Part shown: piece after piece, positions 42,200 through 49,148 of the stretch
Layout of the letters: every line of letters begins with the position of its first letter
Position numbering within the stretch: position 1 is the stretch's first letter
Assembly: GCA_017517865.1 (NCBI GenBank)
Contig: JAFWYB010000060.1
Span: forward strand, 1-49,148
From: Clostridia bacterium
GTDB lineage: Bacteria; Bacillota; Clostridia; Oscillospirales; Acutalibacteraceae
Direction: 5' to 3'
DNA length: 49,148 nt
Program-made: the position numbers and the translations under genes
Notes under the pieces: model-generated
What the model saw: only the letters and a program-made list of their open reading frames with translations
The model's database searches: none
What the model was told of the DNA's origin: nothing

Positions 42200-42225
42200 G
42201 GCGGGATGAACCATCCCGCCTTTTG
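42200..42225 (+). terminator. cysK terminator
   Basis: A 9-bp stem GGCGGGATG/CATCCCGCC with a 3-nt loop, then TTTTGTTTT. Confidence 0.85.
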
Positions 42226-42297
42226 TTTTACAGTATACCAAAGAGCAGCCGATCGTCGCCGCGAATATCGGCAACCGACTGCACTACGACCGTACAA

Positions 42298-42325
42298 AAA
42301 GACCGTTCCCGAGGGAACGGTCTGA
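42298..42325 (-). terminator. Terminator of P-type ATPase gene
   Basis: AGACCGTTCC pairs with GGAACGGTCT around a 4-nt loop, followed on the minus strand by TTTTTG. Confidence 0.8.
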
Positions 42326-42335
42326 TTTTTTCAGC

Positions 42336-45038
42336 TTATCTGGTCTTGGCGGTTGCTCTCTGCACTGCCTTAACAGCTTCAACGATGGGGATGATGAGAA
42401 CTGAAAGGCCGAGTGATATGAGATATGCCTTGAGGTCAAGGTGTGCAAAGCCGAAGAGATTTGAAAGGAAATCAATCTCAACAACTGCAGTTGTAAGAAG
42501 GAAGGAGCCTATCATAGCGCCGTAAAGTGCAACGTTGTGATGTCCCTTGAATACCATAGCAACTGCTGAGCCTCTCTGTGAGCGCATATTGAAGGAGTGG
42601 AAGATTTCACACATTGCCATTGTGAAGAAGGCCATTGTCATACCCTCTGAGCTGTCGTGGATATTGGTCCATGCGAAGGCTGCTCCTGTTTCAAGGCATT
42701 CAAGCCATTCGCCGATATAGAAGGCTGCAACGGTAAGAATACTTACAAGTATGCCCTGGTATGCACAGTCAAGGCCGAGACCGCCTGCAAAGATACCGTC
42801 AGTCTTGCTTCTGGGCTTTCTTCTCATAATGTCGCTTTCGGGCTTTTCAAGACCGAGTGCAAGTGCGGGAATACTGTCTGTTACAAGGTTGATGAAAAGA
42901 AGGTGGGGCGCTTCAAGAATTGTGAAGCCCATAATTGTTGCGAAGAAGATTGAAACAACCTCTGAAAGGTTTGAACCGAGAAGGAACTGAATAGCCTTAC
43001 GGATATTGTCGTAAATTCTTCTGCCCTCGCCTACCGCTGAAACGATGGTGGCAAAGTTATCGTCGGTGAGCACCATATCAGCAACGTTCTTGGTAACGTC
43101 TGTGCCTGTGATACCCATACCTACACCGATGTCTGCGCTCTTGATTGAAGGAGCATCGTTAACGCCGTCACCCGTCATAGCGGTAACGTAGCCCTTGCTT
43201 CTCCATGCATTGACGATTCTTGTTTTGTGTTCAGGCTGAACTCGTGCATAAACAAATATGTTTTCAACTATCTTTTCAAATTCCTCGTCTGAATACTTGT
43301 CTATGTCTGCGCCCATCATAGCCTGACTGTCATCGGTAAGAATACCGAGCTCACGGGCAATTGCCTTTGCGGTGTTGATGTGGTCACCGGTAATCATAAT
43401 AGGTGTGATACCTGCACCGCGGCACTCAACTATAGCATCCTTAACCTCGGGACGAACCGGGTCAATCATACCTGTAAGTCCGATAAAGGTCATATCGTAT
43501 TCAAGTGCTTCTGACTCAAAAACAGAAGGTGCTTCAGCGTACTTCTTGTAGGCGGCAGCAAACACTCGGAGCGCCTTGTTACCCATACGGGTATTCTCTT
43601 GCATAATCTTTGCGCGGATTTCGTCGTTCATTTCGAAAATCTCGCCGTTTATATCAGCATGAGTACACTTCTTTAAAATTTCGTCGGGAGCGCCCTTGGT
43701 AAACTGTACGAAGCTGTCGCCGTCCTTATGAACGGTTGACATCATCTTTCTGCCTGAGTCGAAGGGAACCTCACCGATTCTGGGATACTTTTCCGTAAGA
43801 GCTTCCTTGGGAAGATCAAGAGTCTTTGCATAGTTTATAAGAGCAACCTCGTCGGGCTCACCGGTACCCTTGCCGTCCTCTGAAACCTCAGCGTTTGTGC
43901 AAAGAGCCATAGCTGTTGCGAGCTGATTTTCATCGGGAGCATAGTGGTCAACAACGGTCATAACATTCTGTGTAAGAGTACCCGTCTTATCTGAGCAGAT
44001 AATCTGAGTACAGCCGAGAGTTTCAACCGCATTCATCTTACGGATGATGGCGTTCTTCTTTGACATATTGGTAACGCCGATTGAAAGAACGATGGTCATA
44101 ACCGCAACAAGGCCCTCGGGGATAGCCGCAACGGCAAGCGCGATAGCCGTAATGAAGGAATCAAGAGCCACCTCATAGAAGGCGCCCTCTGCACCGCTGA
44201 TGAAGTGCATTGCAATATTGTAACCGAAAATAACAACGCAAACACCGAGAACGAGCTTTGTAAGAATCTTTGAAAGCTGCTCAAGCTTGATTTCAAGAGG
44301 AGTCTTGCCCTCTTCTGCAAGCGAGATAGCGTTGGCAATCTTACCCATTTCGGTATCCATACCCGTTGCAACAACAACGGCTTTGCCGCGTCCGTAAACA
44401 AGAGTTGAGCCCATATAAGCCATATTCTTACGGTCACCGAGAGCAACCTCTTTTTCGTCCTTCTTGCCCATAAGAGCGTTCACGAGCTTTGTTACGGGAA
44501 CCGATTCACCTGTAAGTGCAGCCTCTTCAATCTTCATGCTTGCGCACTCGAAGATACGGCAGTCAGCGGGAATGGCATCGCCTGCATCGAGAAGAATAAC
44601 GTCACCTACTACAAGATCCTCACTCTTTACGGTTACAATCTGACCGTCGCGAAGAGTTTTTGTTGTGGCGGCTGACATCTTCTGAAGAGCCTCAACAGCC
44701 TTTTCTGCCTTGCTTTCCTGCATAACACCGAGAACGGCGTTGATGATAACAACGGCAAGAATAATAAGCGTGTCTGTAGGGAAGAAGCTGTGACCTGCCG
44801 AGGAAGCCTCGATATATTCCGTTACCGCCGAAATAGCCGCAGCAATAATAAGAATAATAATCATCGGGTCCTTCATCTGGTCGAAGAACTTTTTAAGAAG
44901 AGAATCCTTCTTTGCTTCTGCGAGCTTGTTTTTGCCGTTGGCCTCAAGTCTTTTCTCTGCCTCAGCCGAGGCAAGACCTGCAGGCGATGAAGATACGTGC
45001 TCAAAAACTTCATCTGCTGTGTGGAGATAATGCTTCAT
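42336..45038 (-). CDS. P2A-type cation ATPase (Ca2+/Mn2+ exporter)
   Basis: A 900-aa P-type ATPase of the PMR1/LMCA1 type with ten transmembrane helices. TGES is the actuator motif, CSDKTGTLTQN carries the phosphorylated Asp, KGAPDE binds ATP and TGDGVNDAPSIK is the hinge. AIPEGLVAVMT is the helix-4 ion site, and the helix-6 segment NLVTDSIPALALG supplies Asn and Asp. Relatives export Ca2+ or Mn2+. The manganese riboswitch in its leader argues for Mn2+ export, or Ca2+/Mn2+ export, induced by Mn2+. AAAGGAAA precedes the ATG. It is a single-gene unit. Confidence 0.95.
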   Translation of the reverse strand: MKHYLHTADEVFEHVSSSPAGLASAEAEKRLEANGKNKLAEAKKDSLLKKFFDQMKDPMIIILIIAAAISAVTEYIEASSAGHSFFPTDTLIILAVVIINAVLGVMQESKAEKAVEALQKMSAATTKTLRDGQIVTVKSEDLVVGDVILLDAGDAIPADCRIFECASMKIEEAALTGESVPVTKLVNALMGKKDEKEVALGDRKNMAYMGSTLVYGRGKAVVVATGMDTEMGKIANAISLAEEGKTPLEIKLEQLSKILTKLVLGVCVVIFGYNIAMHFISGAEGAFYEVALDSFITAIALAVAAIPEGLVAVMTIVLSIGVTNMSKKNAIIRKMNAVETLGCTQIICSDKTGTLTQNVMTVVDHYAPDENQLATAMALCTNAEVSEDGKGTGEPDEVALINYAKTLDLPKEALTEKYPRIGEVPFDSGRKMMSTVHKDGDSFVQFTKGAPDEILKKCTHADINGEIFEMNDEIRAKIMQENTRMGNKALRVFAAAYKKYAEAPSVFESEALEYDMTFIGLTGMIDPVRPEVKDAIVECRGAGITPIMITGDHINTAKAIARELGILTDDSQAMMGADIDKYSDEEFEKIVENIFVYARVQPEHKTRIVNAWRSKGYVTAMTGDGVNDAPSIKSADIGVGMGITGTDVTKNVADMVLTDDNFATIVSAVGEGRRIYDNIRKAIQFLLGSNLSEVVSIFFATIMGFTILEAPHLLFINLVTDSIPALALGLEKPESDIMRRKPRSKTDGIFAGGLGLDCAYQGILVSILTVAAFYIGEWLECLETGAAFAWTNIHDSSEGMTMAFFTMAMCEIFHSFNMRSQRGSAVAMVFKGHHNVALYGAMIGSFLLTTAVVEIDFLSNLFGFAHLDLKAYLISLGLSVLIIPIVEAVKAVQRATAKTR

Positions 45039-45089
45039 GGTCTGTTTCCTTTCGTTTTATAGTATTTTTCCAAATTATTCGCCATTTAT

Positions 45090-45205
45090 AAAAAATACCT
45101 TTAACAGATATTACTCTGTTAAAGGTCTTGCTACCGTATCCGGCTTGCAAACCAGCCATAAGGCGATTGTTGATTTGCAACTGAGAGCTACTCCCCTTTG
45201 GGTAT
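45090..45205 (-). promoter_or_regulatory. yybP-ykoY manganese riboswitch with terminator hairpin
   Basis: On the minus strand the leader contains AAAGGGGAGTAGCT (45187-45199 region), the first conserved loop of the yybP-ykoY family. About 60 bases later come CCGGATAC and GCAAGACCTTT, matching the second conserved part. The 3' stem ACCTTTAACAG/CTGTTAAAGGT (45097-45107 with 45116-45126) is followed by ATTTTTT and looks like an intrinsic terminator. Mn2+ binding should relieve it and allow expression of the ATPase. Location, promoter and gene class all fit this family. Confidence 0.85.
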
Positions 45206-45216
45206 TGCTTTTTATT

Positions 45217-45245
45217 ATTCTATCACTCCGGTTTGAATTTGTCAA
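45217..45245 (-). promoter_or_regulatory. Promoter of riboswitch-ATPase unit
   Basis: TTGACA (45240-45245), 17 bases, TAGAAT (45217-45222); predicted start about 5 bases before the riboswitch. Confidence 0.8.
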
Positions 45246-45254
45246 CAGTTATTT

Positions 45255-46757
45255 TCAGCCGACTCTGACGGTCTTTTCTTCTGCCTCGTTTATCTCAGGT
45301 CTGCCCTTGTGCTTTTTTGTTTTCACCATAAGCCATACAAGCAGAACCGCAAAGCCCATCAACGCCGTTGACCAGGCAAGAAGCATATCATACATAGTAT
45401 CAAACACATAATAAAGCTCTGTGTTCCCAACACCCTCACCGAAAACCTTGAAGAAAAAGCTTTCAGAGGTAGGTGCCCAGCTGAAGCCCTGATTATCCGT
45501 TCCCCACAGGAAGTCACCGATAAACTCGATTATTTCATGTACGGGCATTATCATTCCCGAAAAGGAAAGGGCAAATATCGCAGAGAGAAACGCCTGCTTT
45601 TTATTTGTAATTTCAAAAAATGCCTTTGAAAGATAATAGCCTGCAGCCATGCTCATTGCGCCTGAAGTGAAATGAAGAAACAAATCATATCTGGGAAGTA
45701 TTCCGTAAAGGAAAATATAGTTACCGCAATAGGAGCCGAGGAACACTATTACCGTCACTATGCTCTGTACCCTGTAGCTGAGTCTTGAAAGTACGCTTGA
45801 GGAGGGTGCAATCAGATGAATGAGGCTGACTGCAAAGGTGCCCAGAAGATTAACTGAAAGAAGAATAGCCTCTGCTTTTACCATATTGAAGGCCGCATAA
45901 ATCATCAGTGCTCTGACCGACCACCAAAGCACAAAATCACACACGTTACAGTCGTTAAGCATTTTTTCTTTTTCGTTTCTGAGCTTCTGTGCAAAGACGG
46001 TGCCGAGGCTGAGTCTGTTTGCCTTTTTTTCTTTTTCTTTTGCGCTGTAAAACTCTTTATTTTTAATTCTCAACCATACATAAAGTATCGCCACGGCAGC
46101 AAGAGAGGAAATAATCGCAAGCAGCATATCTTCATCGGTATCGTAAAGTCTTTGCTGAGCAAGCACACCGCCCCAACGGATGCTGTCTGTCATGCCCCTG
46201 CCGAAAAGTTGATAAAACCAATGGTCATCACTCACTATTTCAGCGTGAAGGAAGTTTGTTCCCAACTCAAAATCCATAATAAATTCCGCTATTTCGCGTA
46301 TGCCCGCAACGGTGCAGGAAATTGTAAAGGAAGCAAAAACAGTGAAGAAATTTCCGCTTTTATCGGTGGGCTTATTAAGGGCGAGCGCAATATGATAGCC
46401 AATCGCCACACATATGAAGCCCGCCATAAGATGCAGAAAAACATCATACTCCGGATATATATCAAGAACACCGAAGCATTTACCAACAACAGTACCGAAA
46501 AACGCAGCTATACATAGCAGGGTCTGTATTCTGTAACTCAGTGAACCGAAAAAGCTGTTTTTGGCAAATAAGCAACGCACAATAGTTATTCCAAATGTAA
46601 AAAGCAATGCCGCCGCTATAAACAGCCGCCTTTTCTGAGTTTGTGCAAGAACTGAGCCCACAAGGAGCATGGCTCTTACGGCGTACCAAAAGATAATTTC
46701 AGCCTTTGAGCTTTCTTGCAGGGCTGTTACGAATTTATTTTTGATTGAAGCTATCAT
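45255..46757 (-). CDS. Multi-pass membrane protein made of two similar halves (DUF2238-like)
   Basis: A 500-aa protein with about fourteen transmembrane helices. It consists of two repeats (about 15-225 and 275-480), joined by a basic cytoplasmic linker rich in Lys and Glu. Each half has the same motifs in the same order: FWYAVRAML / LWWSVRALM, LSYRIQTLL / LSYRVQSIV, YDVFLHLMAGF / YDLFLHFTSGA, REIAEFIMDFELGTN / HEIIEFIGDFLWGTD, and YDTDEDML / FDTMYDML. The His, Asp and Glu residues inside the membrane resemble DUF2238-type proteins. GGAGG precedes the ATG. The function is unknown. It is upstream of the riboswitch and has no visible terminator. Confidence 0.75.
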   Translation of the reverse strand: MIASIKNKFVTALQESSKAEIIFWYAVRAMLLVGSVLAQTQKRRLFIAAALLFTFGITIVRCLFAKNSFFGSLSYRIQTLLCIAAFFGTVVGKCFGVLDIYPEYDVFLHLMAGFICVAIGYHIALALNKPTDKSGNFFTVFASFTISCTVAGIREIAEFIMDFELGTNFLHAEIVSDDHWFYQLFGRGMTDSIRWGGVLAQQRLYDTDEDMLLAIISSLAAVAILYVWLRIKNKEFYSAKEKEKKANRLSLGTVFAQKLRNEKEKMLNDCNVCDFVLWWSVRALMIYAAFNMVKAEAILLSVNLLGTFAVSLIHLIAPSSSVLSRLSYRVQSIVTVIVFLGSYCGNYIFLYGILPRYDLFLHFTSGAMSMAAGYYLSKAFFEITNKKQAFLSAIFALSFSGMIMPVHEIIEFIGDFLWGTDNQGFSWAPTSESFFFKVFGEGVGNTELYYVFDTMYDMLLAWSTALMGFAVLLVWLMVKTKKHKGRPEINEAEEKTVRVG

Positions 46758-46891
46758 ATAACGCCTCCGTGCACAGTGCGAATTTTATCGCACTTTGATT
46801 TACCAAGGCATTATATTCATAAAAAAGGCTGCAGTAAACCTTTGTTAAAATACTGTAACTCAGATTACAAAGCTGTAATCAAAATCAGACG

Positions 46892-47365
46892 TTAAAAAGT
46901 TGTCATAAGCTCTGTAAGCATATCAATTTCTCTGCTCGTTTCATAAAGAAAGTCTCTGCATTCTTCGTCCTCTTTAAGAAGTCTGCCGACCTTTTTCACC
47001 CGCATAAGAAAGCCCCTGTCAAAGCGTGCATCGGCATAATTTCTTATAAGAGGGCAGACAGCGTAGCCTCTTATATCGGGAATAACCTTAATTTTTCCTT
47101 CCTTAGTAAGATAAGGAAAAAAAGGAAAAATCATACAGGAAAGAGGTCTTTCGCAGCGGTCACACTTACCCTTGCACACAGCGAGACGTACCCCGTCCTT
47201 TTCTGTCACCGCAAGGCCTGTGCTTTCTCCCGGAAAAAGCAGCATACCTGTGCCGTCATCGCCCTTACAGCATGCGCCGCCGCATATAATTCCGCAGTCC
47301 TTATAAAGAGGAGTTTTATCACCTATAATTGTTTTCGCTTTTTTATACAATCTGTTACGGTTCAT
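46892..47365 (-). CDS. Cysteine-cluster (YkgJ-like) metal-binding protein
   Basis: A 157-aa cytosolic protein with a cluster of conserved cysteines: CGIICGGACC (about 24-33), CKGKCDRC (about 64-71) and CMIFPFFPY, with another Cys in GYAVCPL. This resembles the YkgJ-type CxxxCxxCC zinc- or iron-binding family of unproven function. The protein follows the family layout, ending in a charged helical region. AGGGTG precedes the ATG. A possible -10 (TATAAT, 47384-47389) lies just upstream, back-to-back with the DUF1846 promoter. Confidence 0.8.
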   Translation of the reverse strand: MNRNRLYKKAKTIIGDKTPLYKDCGIICGGACCKGDDGTGMLLFPGESTGLAVTEKDGVRLAVCKGKCDRCERPLSCMIFPFFPYLTKEGKIKVIPDIRGYAVCPLIRNYADARFDRGFLMRVKKVGRLLKEDEECRDFLYETSREIDMLTELMTTF

Positions 47366-47420
47366 TTTTGTTCACCCTGCACCATTATACAATAAATTTC
47401 TTCCTAATAACAGTTTTTTA

Positions 47421-47449
47421 TTGAAAAAGCTTTTATTTTGTGTTATATT
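47421..47449 (+). promoter_or_regulatory. Promoter of DUF1846 gene
   Basis: TTGAAA (47421-47426), 17 bases, TATATT (47444-47449). Confidence 0.7.
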
Positions 47450-47484
47450 TGTGTTTGGTATTTCATTCGGAGGTTTTATATATT

Positions 47485-48972
47485 ATGAAAATTGGCTTTG
47501 ATAACGAAAAGTATATAAGAACCCAGTCCCAGAAGATAAGAGAAAGGGTTTCTCAGTTCGGTGGCAAGCTTTATCTTGAGTTTGGCGGCAAGCTTTTTGA
47601 CGACCACCACGCCGCAAGAGTACTTCCCGGCTTTGAGCCGGACAGTAAGCTTAAAATGCTTCTTGAGCTTAAGGACGAGGCTGAAATAGTAATTGCCGTA
47701 AGTGCAAAAGCCATTGAAGAAAAGAAGCTTCGCCGTGACCTGAATATATCTTACGACAAAGAGGTGCTCCGCCTTATCGACCTTTTCAGAAGCGTGGGCC
47801 TTTTTGTCGGCTCCGTCGTCGTAACACAGTATGACGGTCAGGCTGCAGCAGATAACTTCACAAAAAATCTCAAGCAGCTGGGCGTAAAGGTCTTCACACA
47901 TTACAAAATCCCCGGCTACCCCGCCAACGTACCTCTTATAGTTTCACAAGAGGGCTACGGCAAAAACGATTATATAGAAACAGACAGAAATATCGTTGTT
48001 GTTACCGCCCCCGGCCCCGGAAGCGGCAAAATGGCCGCCTGCCTTTCACAGCTTTATCACGAAAATCTCAGAGGCATCAAAGCGGGCTACGCAAAGTTTG
48101 AAACCTTCCCCGTGTGGAATCTTTCGCTCAGTCACCCCGTAAATCTCGCCTATGAAGCGGCGACTGCAGACCTTGACGATATGAATATGATCGATCCCTT
48201 CCATCTTGAAGCCTACGGCAAGCCCACCGTCAACTATAACCGTGATATTGAAATTTTCCCCGTACTTCAAGCGATATTCAAAAAAATTTACGGCGAATCT
48301 CCCTACAAATCACCTACGGATATGGGTGTAAATATGGTCGGCAACTGCATTACAGACGATAAAGCGGTATGCGAAGCCGCCTTTCAGGAGATTATAAGAA
48401 GATATTACAGCTGCCTTTGCGACAGCAGAAACGGCAGTAACACTTCGAAGGAAACCGAAAAGCTTTACCTTCTTATGAATAAATACGGCATAAGCATAAA
48501 AGACAGAGCCGTAGCCGTTGAAGCCAACAGAGTTGCAAAGGAAACCGATGCTCCCGCGGCCACAATCGAGCTTCACGACGGCACCCTTGTTACAGGTAAA
48601 ACAAAGGAGCTTCTCGGTGCCGCTTCCGCAGCCATACTCAACGCTCTTAAGGCTCTTGCAGGTCTCGATGACGAGCTTCTGCTTCTGCCTGCTTCAATTA
48701 TCGAGCCCGTTCAGAACCTTAAGGTAAGCTATCTGGGCAGTAAAAACCCCCGCCTTCACGTTGACGAGGTGCTCGTTGCTCTTTCTGTAAGCGCCGCAAC
48801 CGATGAAAACGCCGCAAAAGTGCTTTCCTGCCTGCCTCTTCTCAAAAACTGTGAGGCTCACATTTCGGTTATACCTTCAAGTGTTGACGCCGTATTTTTC
48901 AGAAAGCTTGGTATACATCTGACCTACGAGCCCGAATATGAAAACGATAATCTTTTCCACGTTTCGCACTGA
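47485..48972 (+). CDS. DUF1846 family protein (UPF0371)
   Basis: A 495-aa cytosolic protein that matches the DUF1846 family across its length. The N-terminus GFDNEKYIRTQSQKI...RV..FGGKLYLEFGGKLFDDHHAARVLPGF and the TAPGPGSGKMAACLSQLYHE P-loop-like segment (about 173-190) are characteristic. So are FPVWNLSLSHPVNLAYEAAT and TDMGVNMVGNCI. The family is widespread in Firmicutes; structures show a nucleotide-binding-like fold but no activity is established. GGAGG lies 11 bases before the ATG at 47485, chosen over an unsupported upstream frame. Single-gene unit; no clear terminator. Confidence 0.92.
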   Translation: MKIGFDNEKYIRTQSQKIRERVSQFGGKLYLEFGGKLFDDHHAARVLPGFEPDSKLKMLLELKDEAEIVIAVSAKAIEEKKLRRDLNISYDKEVLRLIDLFRSVGLFVGSVVVTQYDGQAAADNFTKNLKQLGVKVFTHYKIPGYPANVPLIVSQEGYGKNDYIETDRNIVVVTAPGPGSGKMAACLSQLYHENLRGIKAGYAKFETFPVWNLSLSHPVNLAYEAATADLDDMNMIDPFHLEAYGKPTVNYNRDIEIFPVLQAIFKKIYGESPYKSPTDMGVNMVGNCITDDKAVCEAAFQEIIRRYYSCLCDSRNGSNTSKETEKLYLLMNKYGISIKDRAVAVEANRVAKETDAPAATIELHDGTLVTGKTKELLGAASAAILNALKALAGLDDELLLLPASIIEPVQNLKVSYLGSKNPRLHVDEVLVALSVSAATDENAAKVLSCLPLLKNCEAHISVIPSSVDAVFFRKLGIHLTYEPEYENDNLFHVSH

Positions 48973-48983
48973 ACAGTCGGAAG

Positions 48984-49148
48984 TCAGTTACGGGAAAGGC
49001 CCGCGGACATAGGGTGACGAGTATAATCCGAACCCGCCCAAAAGCGTGTATTTTCGCGGCTTTTCGGCATTTCGGTTTTGAAAGGCGTCAGCCTGTCGGC
49101 ACCCTCAATATCCAAAAATCCTGCAAAAATTCGCACTTTTGGGTCTGC
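48984..49148 (-). CDS. Unrecognised open frame cut by right window edge
   Basis: On the minus strand an open frame of 54 codons runs from the edge to a TGA at 48984-48986; the other two minus frames have early stops. The translation is charged and contains RIFAGFLDIEGADRLTPF. It does not match a family I know. Its codon use (CGA, AGG, TCG) differs from neighbouring genes, so it may be part of a repeat or foreign element, or simply non-coding. Confidence 0.25.
   Translation of the reverse strand, partial: ADPKVRIFAGFLDIEGADRLTPFKTEMPKSRENTRFWAGSDYTRHPMSAGLSRN

Noticed and set aside
42223-42525. 100-aa plus-strand ORF after cysK
   Set aside because: It runs antisense through the ATPase terminator and gene end; no ribosome binding site.
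48991-49148. Possible structured RNA gene (GC-rich start, TATAAT at about 49022)
   Set aside because: No match to 6S, SRP, tmRNA or RNase P motifs that I can recognise; no usable -35 box at 16-18 bases.

Overview
The window looks like a chromosomal segment of a low-to-moderate GC, anaerobic, spore-forming member of the Clostridia, probably an Oscillospirales/Ruminococcaceae-type gut bacterium. The reasons are a spoIIE homologue, rubrerythrin, a PduL-type phosphotransacylase, a GPH sugar transporter, a BaiCD/enoate-reductase-like flavoenzyme, strong AGGAGG ribosome binding sites, and TTGACA-N17-TATAAT promoters. The lineage is inferred from gene content only. No rRNA, tRNA, CRISPR array, phage or transposase gene was seen.

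Layout. 1-5660: a secreted PepSY protein, then a five-gene minus-strand operon (5560 down to 732). It encodes an SCP2-like protein, a class III aminotransferase, the two halves of a split transketolase, and a second SCP2-like protein. It has a near-consensus promoter, strong ribosome binding sites, GAPDH-like codon choice and its own terminator. This is the most interesting system in the window. I propose that it builds an aminated, hydroxylated lipid-like product, perhaps a sphingoid-base-like amino-diol made without serine palmitoyltransferase. 5660-13000: a small unknown ORF, a zinc-ribbon membrane protein, gapA, a family 4 uracil-DNA glycosylase, a PduL homologue, a YfbR-like nucleotidase, an array of small hairpins, and secA. 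13000-21000: two membrane-anchored exported proteins of unknown function, a TSCPD/DUF554/EamA operon, a three-gene operon of small unknown proteins, a YfcE-type phosphoesterase, a PAP2 phosphatase, and a 20-codon membrane peptide with its own promoter. 21000-29500: an exported phosphoesterase, galM, a cell-wall cluster (FHA protein, FtsW/RodA, class B PBP), rubrerythrin, a GDPD phosphodiesterase, and an SH3/C39-like secreted peptidase. 29600-37400: a proline-rich membrane protein, a GPH transporter with a 44-aa partner, spoIIE, and a DtxR-family regulator followed by copA. 37400-49148: an SDR, an OYE/enoate-reductase-like flavoenzyme with trmB, cysK, a P-type Ca2+/Mn2+ ATPase under a yybP-ykoY manganese riboswitch, an internally duplicated membrane protein, a cysteine-cluster protein, a DUF1846 protein, and an unidentified open frame at the right edge.

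Shared themes. Metal homeostasis: CopA with a DtxR-type regulator, a riboswitch-controlled P-type ATPase, and rubrerythrin. Envelope construction: SecA, FtsW/RodA-PBP-FHA, PAP2, GDPD and the SCP2/transketolase operon. Sporulation: spoIIE. Several genes are too short for ordinary gene calling (20, 44 and 53 aa), but each has a ribosome binding site and a coherent transcription-unit context.
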